Assembly: GCF_002903165.1 (NCBI RefSeq)
Contig: NZ_PPSK01000014.1
Span: forward strand, 1-64,000
DNA from: Halopseudomonas oceani
GTDB lineage: Bacteria; Pseudomonadota; Gammaproteobacteria; Pseudomonadales; Pseudomonadaceae
DNA: 64,000 nt
Direction of reading: 5' to 3'
This document shows positions 25,892 to 36,000 of the stretch, piece after piece; within the stretch, counting starts at the first letter, position 1; every line of letters begins with the position of its first letter. The position numbers and the translations under genes were made by a program. Under the pieces are notes generated by a model that did not search any database, was not told the DNA's origin, and worked only from the letters and a program-made list of their open reading frames with translations.

Positions 25892-28075
25892 CTAGAGGGT
25901 GTCACGCAGCAACCGCAGGCCATTGAAGACCACCAGCAGGCTCACCCCCATGTCGGCAAACACGGCCATCCACATGGTCGCCGACCCGGCCAGCGTCAGG
26001 CCGACAAACACCGCCTTTATACCCAGCGCCAGCCAGATGTTCTGGCGCAGCACCCGCAGGGTCCGGCGGGAAAGACGAATGAAGGCCGGCAGTTTACGCA
26101 GATCGTCATCCATCAAGGCGACATCAGCGGTCTCGATGGCCGTATCACTGCCGGCAGCGGCCATGGCAAAACCGATATCGGCCGCTGCCAGCGCGGGCGT
26201 ATCGTTGATACCGTCGCCGACCATGGCGACCCGCCGGCCCGCATTGCTCGCCTGGCGAATCAAGGCAAGCTTGTCGTCGGGCAGCAGGTTGCCGTGAGCG
26301 GTGTCGATCCCGACCTGGGTTGCAATGGCCTGTACCGTCGGGGCGTTGTCACCACTTAGGATCATGCTCTCAACACCCAGCGCATGGAGCTCGCGTATGG
26401 CGTCACGGCTGCCCAGCTTGAGCGTATCCGCCACGGCAAACAAACCGAGCGCCTGTTGCTCGCTGCATAGCAACACCAGCGACTTGCCCTCGCGCTCCAG
26501 CTGGCTCAGACGATCCTGAATGTCGCTGGTCATCAACCCGCGACCAACCGCGAGCCGCGCATTACCAAGGTAATAGCGCTCACCGTTGAGCAGGCCGCTG
26601 ACACCCTGACCCGGTATCGCTGTAAAAGCGTCCACCTCCAGCAGTGGCTGCTGATTGGCACTGGCCAGCGCACGGGAGACCGGGTGGTCCGACCGCGCTG
26701 CCAGGCTCGCCGCCAACTGCTGAGCACGCTCGGCATTGCCCCCTGCAAGCAGCTCAAAATCGGTCTGGACCGGGCGCCCCTCGGTCAAGGTGCCCGTCTT
26801 GTCGAGCGCAATCAGATTGAGCTGTCCGCCCTGCTCCAGATGCACCCCACCCTTGATCAGCAGGCCGCGACGAGCCCCCGCCGCAAGCGCACTGACAATA
26901 GTTACCGGGGTCGATATGACCAGCGCACAGGGGCACGCCACAACCAGCAGAACCAAGGCCCGATAGATCCAGTCATACCAGCCGCCCCCCAGAAATAGCG
27001 GTGGCAGCACGGCCATTAGTAGCGCTAGCAGGCAGACGGCCGGGGTGTAAAGGGCAGCAAAGCGATCGACAAAACGCTGGGTCGGGGCCTGTTCACTTTG
27101 CGCCTGCTCCACCGCGTGAATGATGCGCGCCAGCGTGGTCTGTCCGGCAGCCGCAGTAACTCGGTATTCGAGCGTGCCATTCTGGTTGATGGTGCCGGCA
27201 AAGACGCTGTCACCGGTCTGCTTCTCAACCGGCATGCTCTCGCCGGTGATCGGCGCCTGATTGACCGTCGAACGCCCGCCAACCACGGTACCGTCGAGCG
27301 CAACCCGCTCACCCGGCCGCACCCGAACGCGCGCGCCAACCGCAATCTCCGTTGCGGCAATACCGCGCCAGCTGCCATCCTCCTGCTGCACACTGGCCTG
27401 CTCGGGGGCGAGCGCCAACAGCCCACTGATAGCGTCGCGAGCTCGTCCCAGCGAGCGAGCTTCAATGTGCTCGGCAATCGCAAACAGCACCATCACCATC
27501 GCCGCTTCCGGCCACTGGCCGATCAACACAGCGCCGGTGACGGCGATGCTCATCAGCGCATTGATATTGAGCGTCCGGTGGCGCAGGGCGACCCAGCCCT
27601 TGCGGTAGGTTTCAACCCCGCTAATCAGGATCGCCAACAGCGCCAGGGCCGCACCCAGCCAGGCCGCACCGCCAGCAAAATGCACCACTTCGGCAGCCAG
27701 CGCTACAACACCGGCCAGCGCCAACGGCCACCAGGGCTTGTGCTGTGTCGGCTCCGGACGCGCATCGTCAACCAGCAGCCGCGGGCTGAACCCCAGCTCG
27801 CGAATCGCCGCGATAACGGCCTCGCGCCGCTCCGGCATGTGACTCACTGACAGCACCCGCTGCAACAGATTGAACTGCAGCGCACCAACCCCGGTCATGC
27901 CCGTCAGTTGCTGCCGGATCAAGCGTTCTTCGGTCGGGCAATCCATCTGCTCGATATGGATGCGGCTGACCTGCTCCCCCGCCGCGGGCGTGAGCGCCTG
28001 CTCCGGTGATGCGGGTTGAGCGGCACAGCAACGGCTGGCAGGGGTAGCGTGATCATGTGAGTGGTGGGCGGACAT
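25892..28075 (-). CDS. cadA: Zn/Cd/Pb-exporting P1B-type ATPase
   Basis: Heavy-metal efflux pump of 727 residues. A His-rich N-terminus (MSAHHSHDH) precedes one metal-associated domain carrying DCPTE instead of the usual GMDCxxC. Later come the phosphatase motif TGES, the intramembrane CPC (VACPCALVIS), the phosphorylation site DKTGTLT, the HP motif (RSDHPVSRAL) and GDGINDTPALA. These features fit the P1B-2 group (ZntA/CadA). ATG at 28075 follows GGAGG. The divergent MerR-type gene with operator explains regulation. DCPTE in the N-terminal domain is known from Pseudomonas CadA2-like pumps. Confidence 0.94.
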   Translation of the reverse strand: MSAHHSHDHATPASRCCAAQPASPEQALTPAAGEQVSRIHIEQMDCPTEERLIRQQLTGMTGVGALQFNLLQRVLSVSHMPERREAVIAAIRELGFSPRLLVDDARPEPTQHKPWWPLALAGVVALAAEVVHFAGGAAWLGAALALLAILISGVETYRKGWVALRHRTLNINALMSIAVTGAVLIGQWPEAAMVMVLFAIAEHIEARSLGRARDAISGLLALAPEQASVQQEDGSWRGIAATEIAVGARVRVRPGERVALDGTVVGGRSTVNQAPITGESMPVEKQTGDSVFAGTINQNGTLEYRVTAAAGQTTLARIIHAVEQAQSEQAPTQRFVDRFAALYTPAVCLLALLMAVLPPLFLGGGWYDWIYRALVLLVVACPCALVISTPVTIVSALAAGARRGLLIKGGVHLEQGGQLNLIALDKTGTLTEGRPVQTDFELLAGGNAERAQQLAASLAARSDHPVSRALASANQQPLLEVDAFTAIPGQGVSGLLNGERYYLGNARLAVGRGLMTSDIQDRLSQLEREGKSLVLLCSEQQALGLFAVADTLKLGSRDAIRELHALGVESMILSGDNAPTVQAIATQVGIDTAHGNLLPDDKLALIRQASNAGRRVAMVGDGINDTPALAAADIGFAMAAAGSDTAIETADVALMDDDLRKLPAFIRLSRRTLRVLRQNIWLALGIKAVFVGLTLAGSATMWMAVFADMGVSLLVVFNGLRLLRDTL

Positions 28076-28101
28076 GTGACCTCCGGGCAACTTTGAGGCA
28101 C

Positions 28102-28132
28102 AGTAGAAACCCTATAGCCACTACAGAGTCAA
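28102..28132 (-). promoter_or_regulatory. MerR/CadR-type promoter-operator of the ATPase gene
   Basis: On the minus strand TTGACT (28132-28127) and TCTACT (28107-28102) are separated by 19 bases, the stretched spacing typical of MerR-family activated promoters. The spacer holds an imperfect dyad (28109-28129) with halves ACCCTATAG and CTACAGAGT around CCA. This matches the CadR/ZntR operator style. Confidence 0.85.
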
Positions 28133-28149
28133 GAACTCAGGAGACGTCT

Positions 28150-28596
28150 GTGAAAATCGGCGAACTGGCAAGGCGAACAGACTGCACCGTCGAGACCATC
28201 CGCTACTACGAACGCGAAGGCCTGTTGCCCGAACCGCAACGCAGCGAAGGGAACTATCGGCAATATGGCGAACGCCATGTCGAGCAGCTGGTGTTCATCC
28301 GCAACTGTCGCCTGCTCGACATGACCCACGTCGAGATTCGGGAACTACTGCAGCTTCGCCGCCAGCCCAATGCCAGCTGTGGCAATGTCAACGGCCTGAT
28401 TGATGCGCATATCGGTCATGTCAGCGAGCGCATCGCCGCCCTGAGCCTGCTGCAACAGCAACTGGTCGAGCTGCGTCAGCAGTGCCGGGAGGGTAATGAC
28501 GTCGACCACTGCGGCATCATCGCCCAGTTGGAAACCAGCGGCAGCGTGAGCCCGCCCGAGGCGGACTCGCATGTTGGCCGCAGCCACCGGCACTGA
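28150..28596 (+). CDS. cadR: MerR-family metal regulator CadR
   Basis: Metal-responsive regulator, 148 residues from the GTG at 28150, with AGGAG 6-7 bases upstream. N-terminal MerR helix-turn-helix (KIGELARRTDCTVETIRYYEREGLL) is followed by the dimer helix. Cysteines at 77, 112 and 121 correspond to the metal site of CadR/PbrR-like proteins. The C-terminus is His-containing (HVGRSHRH), a CadR trait. It diverges from the ATPase across a MerR-type operator. Cd/Zn/Pb selectivity is inferred. Confidence 0.92.
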   Translation: MKIGELARRTDCTVETIRYYEREGLLPEPQRSEGNYRQYGERHVEQLVFIRNCRLLDMTHVEIRELLQLRRQPNASCGNVNGLIDAHIGHVSERIAALSLLQQQLVELRQQCREGNDVDHCGIIAQLETSGSVSPPEADSHVGRSHRH

Positions 28597-28646
28597 CACT
28601 TAGGCAAGCCCTGATCAATTCCACTCGCCCAGCGGGGTGTCCAGGC

Positions 28647-29321
28647 TTAGACTGTGGTTGCCTGACGCTCCAGCTCGGTGCGCAGCTGCGGGTCCAGCCG
28701 CAGCTGACTGGCCAGCTCCTGTAGATAGGCACGCTCCATGAAGTTCTGCTCATCGACGACCAACAGACTGGCCAGATACATCTCGGCCGCCATCTCTGGT
28801 GTCTGCGCTGCCTGAGCGATTTCGACCGGGTCCAGCGGTTTGCGCAGCTCGGCGTCGAACCAGGCGTGCAGTTGCGCATCGCCGGTCAGCTTGGCAATCT
28901 CGCCATCGATCAGCTCGCGCTCACGATCATCGATATGGCCATCGGCCTTGGCCGCCCCAATCAGCGCCCGCAAAATCCCATGGCTGTGCTGCTCAGCCTG
29001 CGGCGCAGGCAGCCGATCAACGGTCTGCGGCTCGCCTTGCGGCGCACTGCTACTGTTTTGTTGCCAGTGCTGCCAAGCCTTGTAGGCCACCACGCCGAGT
29101 GCCGCCAAACCACCATATTTGACCGCCTTGCCGCCAATCTTGCGTGCCTTCTTGCTCCCCAACAGCAGGCCCACGGCGCCGGCTGCCAGCGCACCGCCAC
29201 CCGCACCGGACAGCAGGCTGCCAAGCTGGCCGGTGCCAGACTTGCCCTGGTTATCTGCGGTGCCGGAAAGCGCGCCACCGGCTGACTTCAACAACTGATC
29301 AAGCAGACTCTGGGTGTTCAT
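28647..29321 (-). CDS. DUF533 (YebE-like) membrane protein
   Basis: 224-residue protein with a Gly/Ser-rich N-terminal part, a hydrophobic segment (GGGALAAGAVGLLLGSKKARK, about 41-60) and a second weak one (YGGLAALGVVAYKAWQHW). The C-terminal helical domain resembles TerB/DUF533 proteins (ALIGAAKADGHIDDRERELID). GGAGACGTAA precedes the ATG. Cellular role of the family is unknown; E. coli YebE is envelope-stress regulated, which need not apply here. Confidence 0.85.
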   Translation of the reverse strand: MNTQSLLDQLLKSAGGALSGTADNQGKSGTGQLGSLLSGAGGGALAAGAVGLLLGSKKARKIGGKAVKYGGLAALGVVAYKAWQHWQQNSSSAPQGEPQTVDRLPAPQAEQHSHGILRALIGAAKADGHIDDRERELIDGEIAKLTGDAQLHAWFDAELRKPLDPVEIAQAAQTPEMAAEMYLASLLVVDEQNFMERAYLQELASQLRLDPQLRTELERQATTV

Positions 29322-29487
29322 TTACGTCTCCGCTATTGGCATCTCGTTTGCTTCGACCACAGGAGCAACGCGGGGGTCCTGACGGCCAAGCCACACTTTG
29401 TTGCGGTATTTTTCCGCACGCTGGCAGCCAGTGTGGATAACTTGGGCTTAACTGGACCTTAATACCGCTACCACCGGGGGAACATGG

Positions 29488-30156
29488 ATGGACGACAACA
29501 AAGGCAAGACGTTGCTGGTGCTGGGCGGCAGCGGCCTGGTCGGCATGGAAATACTGCGTCAGGCGCTCGCCAACCCGGCGATCAGCCGCGTTATCGCGCC
29601 AACCCGATCGCCGCTGTCGATGGCGGTCAGACACTTCGCGCACCTGGAAAACCCGCAGGTTGACTTCAGCGCACTGCCCGAGGACGCCGACTGGTGGCAA
29701 GCTGATGCGGCAGTCTGCGCGCTGGGCACCACCCGCCAGCAGGCAGGTTCCAGGGATGCCTTTCGCGCGGTTGACCGCGGCTACGTCACTGCCTGTGCAC
29801 GCCACGCTCGCCGCGCGGGCACGCGCACCTTCGTGCTCAATTCATCCCTGGGCGCCAGCCCGCGCTCGGGGTCGTTCTACCTGCGAGTCAAGGGTGAGGT
29901 GGAGCAGGACCTGACGTCGATGGACTTCCGCTCACTGACGCTGGTACGGCCCTCGCTACTCGACGGTGCCCGTTCGCAGGACCGCCCGGCCGAGCTGGTT
30001 GGGCTACTGTTGTCGCGGACCTTCAAGCCAGTGATTCCCAAGCGCCTGCGCGCAGTCCGAGCCAGTGACGTCGCTGCGGCCATGTTGCAGGCCGCGCTGA
30101 TGGCGCCAAGCGGCAGACATGTCATCGAATCGGATGCCATCGCCCGTCGGCATTGA
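29488..30156 (+). CDS. NAD(P)H-binding protein (atypical SDR)
   Basis: 222-residue protein with an N-terminal Rossmann motif LVLGGSGLVG (Gly-x-Gly-x-x-Gly) and extended/atypical SDR features, similar to NmrA or HTATIP2-like oxidoreductases. Conserved parts include VCALGTTRQQAGS, FVLNSSLGAS, YLRVKGEVEQ and LVRPSLLDG. The Lys in YLRVKGE occupies the place of the catalytic YxxxK. Single gene; substrate unknown. Confidence 0.82.
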   Translation: MDDNKGKTLLVLGGSGLVGMEILRQALANPAISRVIAPTRSPLSMAVRHFAHLENPQVDFSALPEDADWWQADAAVCALGTTRQQAGSRDAFRAVDRGYVTACARHARRAGTRTFVLNSSLGASPRSGSFYLRVKGEVEQDLTSMDFRSLTLVRPSLLDGARSQDRPAELVGLLLSRTFKPVIPKRLRAVRASDVAAAMLQAALMAPSGRHVIESDAIARRH

Positions 30157-30293
30157 TGACTGAAGCACATTGTGGACCGCCCGTTCTGCGGTTCTGCCGG
30201 GTCGATCAGTAATGGCGCTTTGATTTCACTGTATACTTGCGCGCAACGTCTAGACTGGTTAATGCAACTCAACAGCAGGAATACAGCGTAATC

Positions 30294-31898
30294 ATGATCG
30301 TCTACAGCAACACACGCTTTCTGGTAGTCGATGACTTCAGCGACTTTCGCTCGTCGGTGAAGGCCATGCTGACCCAGATGGGGGCGCAGCATATCGACCT
30401 TGCAGCCAGTGGCGCAGAGACGGTCGCGCTGTGCAACAAGTCCCGCTACGACATCATTTTGCACGACTACAATCTGGGCGACGGCAAAAACGGCCAGCAG
30501 GTACTGGAAGAATTGCACCAGGCCAAGCTGATCGGGCCGCACTGCATCTTCGTCATGGTGACCGCCGAGAGCAGCCAGGCCATGGTGATGGCAGCGCTGG
30601 AATATGAACCCGATGCCTATCTGACCAAACCCTTCAACCGCGCCAGCCTACAGCAGCGGCTGGACCGCCTGGTCGAACGCAAGCAGCTCCTGGCACCGAT
30701 ACTCGACGCCCTCGCAGCAAACAACCAGGCCGGTGTCTTGCAGGCCTGCGATAGCCTGCTGCAACGCCAACCTCGCCTGGCACCGTTATGCCAGCGCTAC
30801 CGCGCCAAGGCGCTTGCCGCCCTGGGACGAAGCGCCGACCTTGAGGCCATGCTGCAGGCAATCATCGACGAGCGGCCGCTACCCTGGGCGCTGGTCATGC
30901 TGGCCGATCACCTGCTCGACAACAATGACATCGACCGCGCAGAGGCGCTGTACGAGCAGGGCGTCAGCCTGTTCCCGATGCTGCCGACCCTGTACGACGG
31001 ACTTGCGCGAGCCAAGCAGTTGCGCGGTGAGCAGCTCAAGGCCCAGGTGTTTCTTGAGCAGGCGGTAAAGATCTCACCCAACAACCCGCAGCGTCAGGCC
31101 GAGCTGGGCCGCGTGGCCCGGGCAAATCAGGACCCGGATCGCGCGGTGCGCGCCTTCCGTCAGGCAGTCAACCTTGGGCGTCACTCGGCGTTTCGCGACC
31201 CCGAGCACCACCTGAATCTGGCCGACAGCCTCTGCGCCCAGGCCGGTGACGCCGCGCCGGGCCCGAAGGTGCTGCTGGAAATCCGTCAGACCATGGACGA
31301 CATGCACAACGGCTGGCGCGACAACGACGGCCTGGCCGCGCGTGGCGAGCTGCTGCAAGCCTCTGCCCTCAAACGCGCAGGCAAGACAGCCGAAGCCGAA
31401 CAACTGGCCAGCAGCGCCGCCGAGCGGTTGAGCACGCTGGACGATTTCTTCTCCGCCGACACGGCACTGCAGGTCGCAGCCCAGCTACGCGCACTGGGTC
31501 AGAACGCACAGGCCGATCAGATGCTCAGCAGCTGCGTCGAAATTTACGGCGACGATCCCAAGGTCATGGCTGGCATTGCCGAACAGACCAGCGACCCGGA
31601 CATTCTGCGCAGCGGCGATCAGGCAATGGAACTGAACCGCCAGGGCATGGCGCTGTACCAGAAGAAGCACTTCCCCGAAGCACTGGAAGCGTTCCGCAGC
31701 GCGCTGGCGCTGCAACCGCGCAATATCAGCTACGCGCTGAACACCGCCCAGTCGCTGCTGCGCCTGCTGTTGAGCAACCCGGACGAAGCCCTGCGCGAGG
31801 AGTGCCTGGACTGCCTCAGCCGGGTACGCAACATGCCCGCCAGCGACGCTCGCTTTGAACGCTATACCAAGCTGCGGGAAAAGGCCGAGTCGCTATGA
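30294..31898 (+). CDS. Response regulator with TPR domain
   Basis: 534-residue signalling protein. Receiver domain at 1-125 (LVVDDFSDFR; acceptor Asp in ILHDYNLGDGKNG; Lys in YLTKPFN), then a long helical TPR region with recognizable repeats (AEALYEQGVSLFP, AKVFLEQAVKISP-like, EALEAFRSALALQP). No DNA-binding or enzymatic output domain, so output is presumably by protein interaction. The ATG at 30294 begins the receiver fold. Its stop overlaps the next gene's ATG in ATGA, which pairs it with a small histidine kinase. Confidence 0.9.
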   Translation: MIVYSNTRFLVVDDFSDFRSSVKAMLTQMGAQHIDLAASGAETVALCNKSRYDIILHDYNLGDGKNGQQVLEELHQAKLIGPHCIFVMVTAESSQAMVMAALEYEPDAYLTKPFNRASLQQRLDRLVERKQLLAPILDALAANNQAGVLQACDSLLQRQPRLAPLCQRYRAKALAALGRSADLEAMLQAIIDERPLPWALVMLADHLLDNNDIDRAEALYEQGVSLFPMLPTLYDGLARAKQLRGEQLKAQVFLEQAVKISPNNPQRQAELGRVARANQDPDRAVRAFRQAVNLGRHSAFRDPEHHLNLADSLCAQAGDAAPGPKVLLEIRQTMDDMHNGWRDNDGLAARGELLQASALKRAGKTAEAEQLASSAAERLSTLDDFFSADTALQVAAQLRALGQNAQADQMLSSCVEIYGDDPKVMAGIAEQTSDPDILRSGDQAMELNRQGMALYQKKHFPEALEAFRSALALQPRNISYALNTAQSLLRLLLSNPDEALREECLDCLSRVRNMPASDARFERYTKLREKAESL

Positions 31899-32593
31899 GC
31901 GAGCAACCTGAAGAGCAGTCGCTCGACTTCTCCACCGTCATCGCCTCCACGGTGCATGACATGAAGAACTCGCTGGGGCTGCTCATGCAGTCCTACGGGC
32001 AACTGGTCGAGCGCCTGCCCGCCAATGAACAGGACAGCCCCGAGCGTGGCGTCATCGAGTACGAGTTCCTGCGACTCAACGGCATGCTGGTGCAAATGCT
32101 TGGGCTGTACAAACTCGGGGTCAACCAGCTGCCCCTGCGGCCCAGCTACCTCGATGTCGAGGAGTTTCTGGAAGATCAACTGGCCCGCCACGACGACATT
32201 CTGCGCTCACGCCACATCCAGGGCAGCTACGAGGTTGACGAGTTCGGCTTGATGGGTTTCTTTGACGCCGAGCTGGTCGGCTCGGTGGTCGGCAATGTAA
32301 TCAACAACGCAATCCGTTACACCCGCTCGGCGATCCACTTGCGCGCGGGCCTGGATGGCGAACAACTGGTGATCACCATCAGCGACGATGGCAGCGGTTA
32401 CCCCGCTGCGATGCTGGAGAACCAGTCCGATTATATTCTGGGGATCAACATGAGCACCGGCAGCACTGGCCTGGGCCTCTACTTCGGCGGGCGCATCGCT
32501 CAACTGCACCAGCGCAGCGGCATTACCGGACGTATAGCCCTGAGCAACGGTGGCGAGCTCGGTGGTGGCGAGTTTCGCATCTGGCTGCCTTGA
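31895..32593 (+). CDS. Small soluble sensor histidine kinase
   Basis: 232 residues with no membrane segment or sensor domain. The H-box is unusual and short (STVHDMKNSLGLL). The ATP-binding domain shows NVINNAIRYT, DDGSGYP and GLGLYFGG. Translationally coupled to the receiver-TPR protein, which is the likely partner. Input might come from that protein's TPR domain, since the kinase has no sensor of its own; that is inference. Confidence 0.9.
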   Translation: MSEQPEEQSLDFSTVIASTVHDMKNSLGLLMQSYGQLVERLPANEQDSPERGVIEYEFLRLNGMLVQMLGLYKLGVNQLPLRPSYLDVEEFLEDQLARHDDILRSRHIQGSYEVDEFGLMGFFDAELVGSVVGNVINNAIRYTRSAIHLRAGLDGEQLVITISDDGSGYPAAMLENQSDYILGINMSTGSTGLGLYFGGRIAQLHQRSGITGRIALSNGGELGGGEFRIWLP

Positions 32594-32694
32594 GTGGCGG
32601 TGACGCCTACACCTGCTTCGGGATAAGCTGGCATCATCTCCCACGGAAGCCGAGCCATGCTCCATCAACACCCCTCCAGCCTGCAGGTCATCCG

Positions 32695-33057
32695 ATGATC
32701 TGGTTCTGGCGCTCACTGGCCTCGCTGTGCGTTACCCTCGGCGCAATCGGTGTAGTCGTCCCGGGACTGCCGACAACCCCCTTCCTGTTGGTCGCTGCCT
32801 GGGCAGCAGGGCGCGGCTGGCCTGAGCTGGAAGCGCGCCTGCTGCTGCACCCGCACTACGGCCCACTGATACGCGATTGGCGCGAGCACCGCGCGGTGCC
32901 ACGCCGTGCCAAATGGGCTGCGAGCCTGCTGATGCTGAGCAGTGTGCTGATGATCTGGCTACTGCCTTCGCCGGACTGGCTGCGCTGGGCGCTACCGCTG
33001 TTCCTCTGTTGCGTTGCTGGCTGGCTCTGGCGTCGACCGGAGCCGGCACCGCGCTAG
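32695..33057 (+). CDS. DUF454 (YbaN-like) inner-membrane protein, copy 2
   Basis: Second DUF454 family member in the window, 120 residues. It shares the pattern GVVVPGLPTTPFLLVAAWAAGRGWP, HPHYGPLIRDW and HRAVPRRAKW with the copy next to hemO. The ATG at 32695 has CAGGT upstream. Its stop overlaps by 4 bases with the end of the convergent Amt-GGDEF-EAL gene. Function unknown. It may be the ancestral housekeeping copy and the hemO-linked one the mobile copy; only a phylogeny could tell. Confidence 0.87.
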   Translation: MIWFWRSLASLCVTLGAIGVVVPGLPTTPFLLVAAWAAGRGWPELEARLLLHPHYGPLIRDWREHRAVPRRAKWAASLLMLSSVLMIWLLPSPDWLRWALPLFLCCVAGWLWRRPEPAPR

Positions 33058-36000
33058 CGCGGCATCATCCGCACCCCATCCAGCTCGCTCAAAGGCTGCG
33101 GGCGACCAAGGTGATAGCCTTGAGCGTAATCCACGCCAAGCTCGCGTAGCTGATCCAGAATCTCTTCGTTTTCGACAAACTCTGCCACCGTCTGCAGCCC
33201 CATTTCATGGCCGATGGTGTTGATTGAGGCAACCATCGCGCGGGCGATGGGATCGGCCACGATATCTTTGACAAAAACGCCGTCGATTTTCAGATAATCC
33301 ACCGGCAACGACTTGAGATAGGCGAACGACGATAGCCCCGAGCCGAAGTCATCCAGCGCAAACTGACAACCGATGTCCTTGAGCCGCCGCATGAACGCAA
33401 TGGCCTTGTTCAGGTTGGCAATAGCGCTGGTTTCGGTGATTTCAAAGCACACCAGTTGGGGCGGAACCTGATGGCGCTCGATAGTTTCGAGCACATATTC
33501 CAGAAAGCTCTCTTCGCCAATCGAGGCCGCCGACAGGTTGATCGAGTAGCTGCTCACCGGCCCACCCTGACGGCGGTTGTAGTCCCCCAGCCAAGCCAGA
33601 AAATTACCCACCACCCAGCGATCAATCGCCGATGCCAGATCATAGCGCTCGGCCGCAGGCATGAAGGCACCGGGGGGGATGGCCTGCCCATCCTCACCCA
33701 GCATACGAACCAGCACTTCGTAGCCGGGCAACATGTTCTGCTCACTGATGGCGTGAATCGGCTGCACATACAGCCTCAACAAGTCAGAGTCCAAGGCCTG
33801 GCGCAGGCGGTTGACCCACTGCATTTCACCCCGCCGCTCCTGCATCTGAGCGTCGTCAGCCTGGTACAGGTGAATACGGTTGCGGCCGGCGTCCTTGGCC
33901 GCATAGCAGGCGCTGTCTGCGGCACTGAGCAATACATCCAGGCTGGCCACCTGCTCCTCGATTTGCACCAGTCCAATACTCACCCCGACGGCAAACGTCT
34001 TGCCTTCCCAGCTGAAACGGTACTCCTCCACCAGTGCGCGGATGCCATCAACGACCGGAATGGCTTCTTCCAGCGTACAGCCGCTGAGCAGCAGCCCGAA
34101 TTCGTCACCACCCAGCCGTGCCAGCACGTCGGAACTGCGAATATGCGACTGAAACAGCTTGGCCAACTGACGCAACAGCTCATCGCCGGCGGCGTGGCCA
34201 CAGGTATCGTTGACGATCTTGAACTGATCAAGGTCCATGTAGCACAACACCTGATCGCCTCGCTGACCCGGCCCGCGTTGCAGCGCTTGGCCAACCCGGC
34301 GTTCAAATTCCTTGCGGTTGACCAGCCCGGTCAGGGTGTCATGGGCGGCCTGATGCGACAATTCCAGCGCCAGCCGTCGATTCACAGTGACGTCGCGGAA
34401 GGTCAGTACGGCCCCAATGATGTGCCCTTCAGCGTCGCGAATCGGCGCCACCGCATCCTGCACCGTGACCTCGCTACCGTCGCGGCGACGCAGTTGATTC
34501 ATCCCGCCAGCCTTGCGGCTAAGCGCCTGTCGATAACGGCGCAGCAGGGCACTGACCGGATTGAGTAGCCTTTCCCCGGTGCTTTCGTCAAACAGGCAAT
34601 AGACCTCATCCAACGGTTTGCCAACCACCTCCGACTCGCGCCAGCCGGTAAGCTGCTCGGCGACGGGATTGAGATAGCGAACCCGGGCGTCCGGCCCGGT
34701 GGTGATGACCCCGTCACCGATGGAAGCCAGCGTCACCTGTGCCAGCATCTTTTCCTGGAACAGCTGCTGCTCGATACGTCGGCGCTCGGTGATGTCGCGA
34801 ATCATGCAGGTGTAAAGCTCATCCTCCAACGAGCCGCTGCTGACGGTCAGCTCGGCAACGAACTGGTCATGCTCACTACGGCTGAACAGCACTTCCTGCT
34901 TGATCTCACTGCCGGCTTCCGGCAACGGCAGGCCGGACCAGTCGCGCTCCGCCACCAGGCGCGCCATCGGCTGCCCGATCAGCGCACCGGCTGGCAGCCC
35001 GAACAGCCGTTCGGCACCAGGGTTGCAGGTCGCCAAGATCCCATCCCGGTTGCAGGTAACCACGCCATCGCGGATGTCGCGAATGATGCTCTGGGTCACC
35101 CCAACCGCACGCCGCAGGGCATGGATGACCTTGTTGTACTGCGCTGCGATCTGGCCCACTTCGGTAAAGGGCTCAACCGGCACATCGCGCTCGAAATGGC
35201 CGTCGCGCTGATGCGCGGCCATCGCCTCCAGCAGCTCAATCAGCTCGGTTCGTGCGCCATGCTCAGACACATTCAGACCGGCCAGCTCTTCCTCCGGCGT
35301 GACCCGCATTGGCCAGAAGCGATTGACCGCCCGCAGCAGCAGCCAGGTCAGACCAAAGGCCCACAGCCCGGCCACCACGATACCCTCAAGCTGGGCGATG
35401 AACTGCTGGGTACGCGTCAGCCCGGTACCCAGCGCCGTCAGGTCAGCAAACAGCGCGACCGCCAGCGTACCCCAGATACCACTGGCCAGGTGCACAGGCA
35501 CGGCACCGACCGCATCATCGATCTGCAGCCGGAGCAGCAGCCGATCCGCCAGATACATTACGACCGCACCAATCAGGCCGATAAAGAACGCAGACGGCGC
35601 ATCGACCACATGCGCACCGGCGGTCACCGCGACCATGCCGGCAATCATGCCGTTGAGCGGATAGACCGGATCCACCAGCCGCCAGCGCAGCCAGGACATC
35701 ACCATGCCACCGAGCGTCCCGGCAATCGCAGCCAGCACCGTATTGGCAATGATGCCCGGTACCCGACCGTCAAAGCTCAGGGTGCTGCCGCCGTTGAAGC
35801 CGAACCAGCCGAACATCAACATCAACGCGCCCAGCATCGCCAGCGGCAGGTTGGAGCCCGGCATGCTGCGACCATCCCGGTCCTGATCAAAGCGGCCCTG
35901 ACGCGGCCCCAGAATCAGAATTACCGCTAGCGCCACCCAGCCACCTACACCGTGCACCACGGTGGAGCCAGCAAAATCGACAAAGCCGCGCTCGGCCAGC

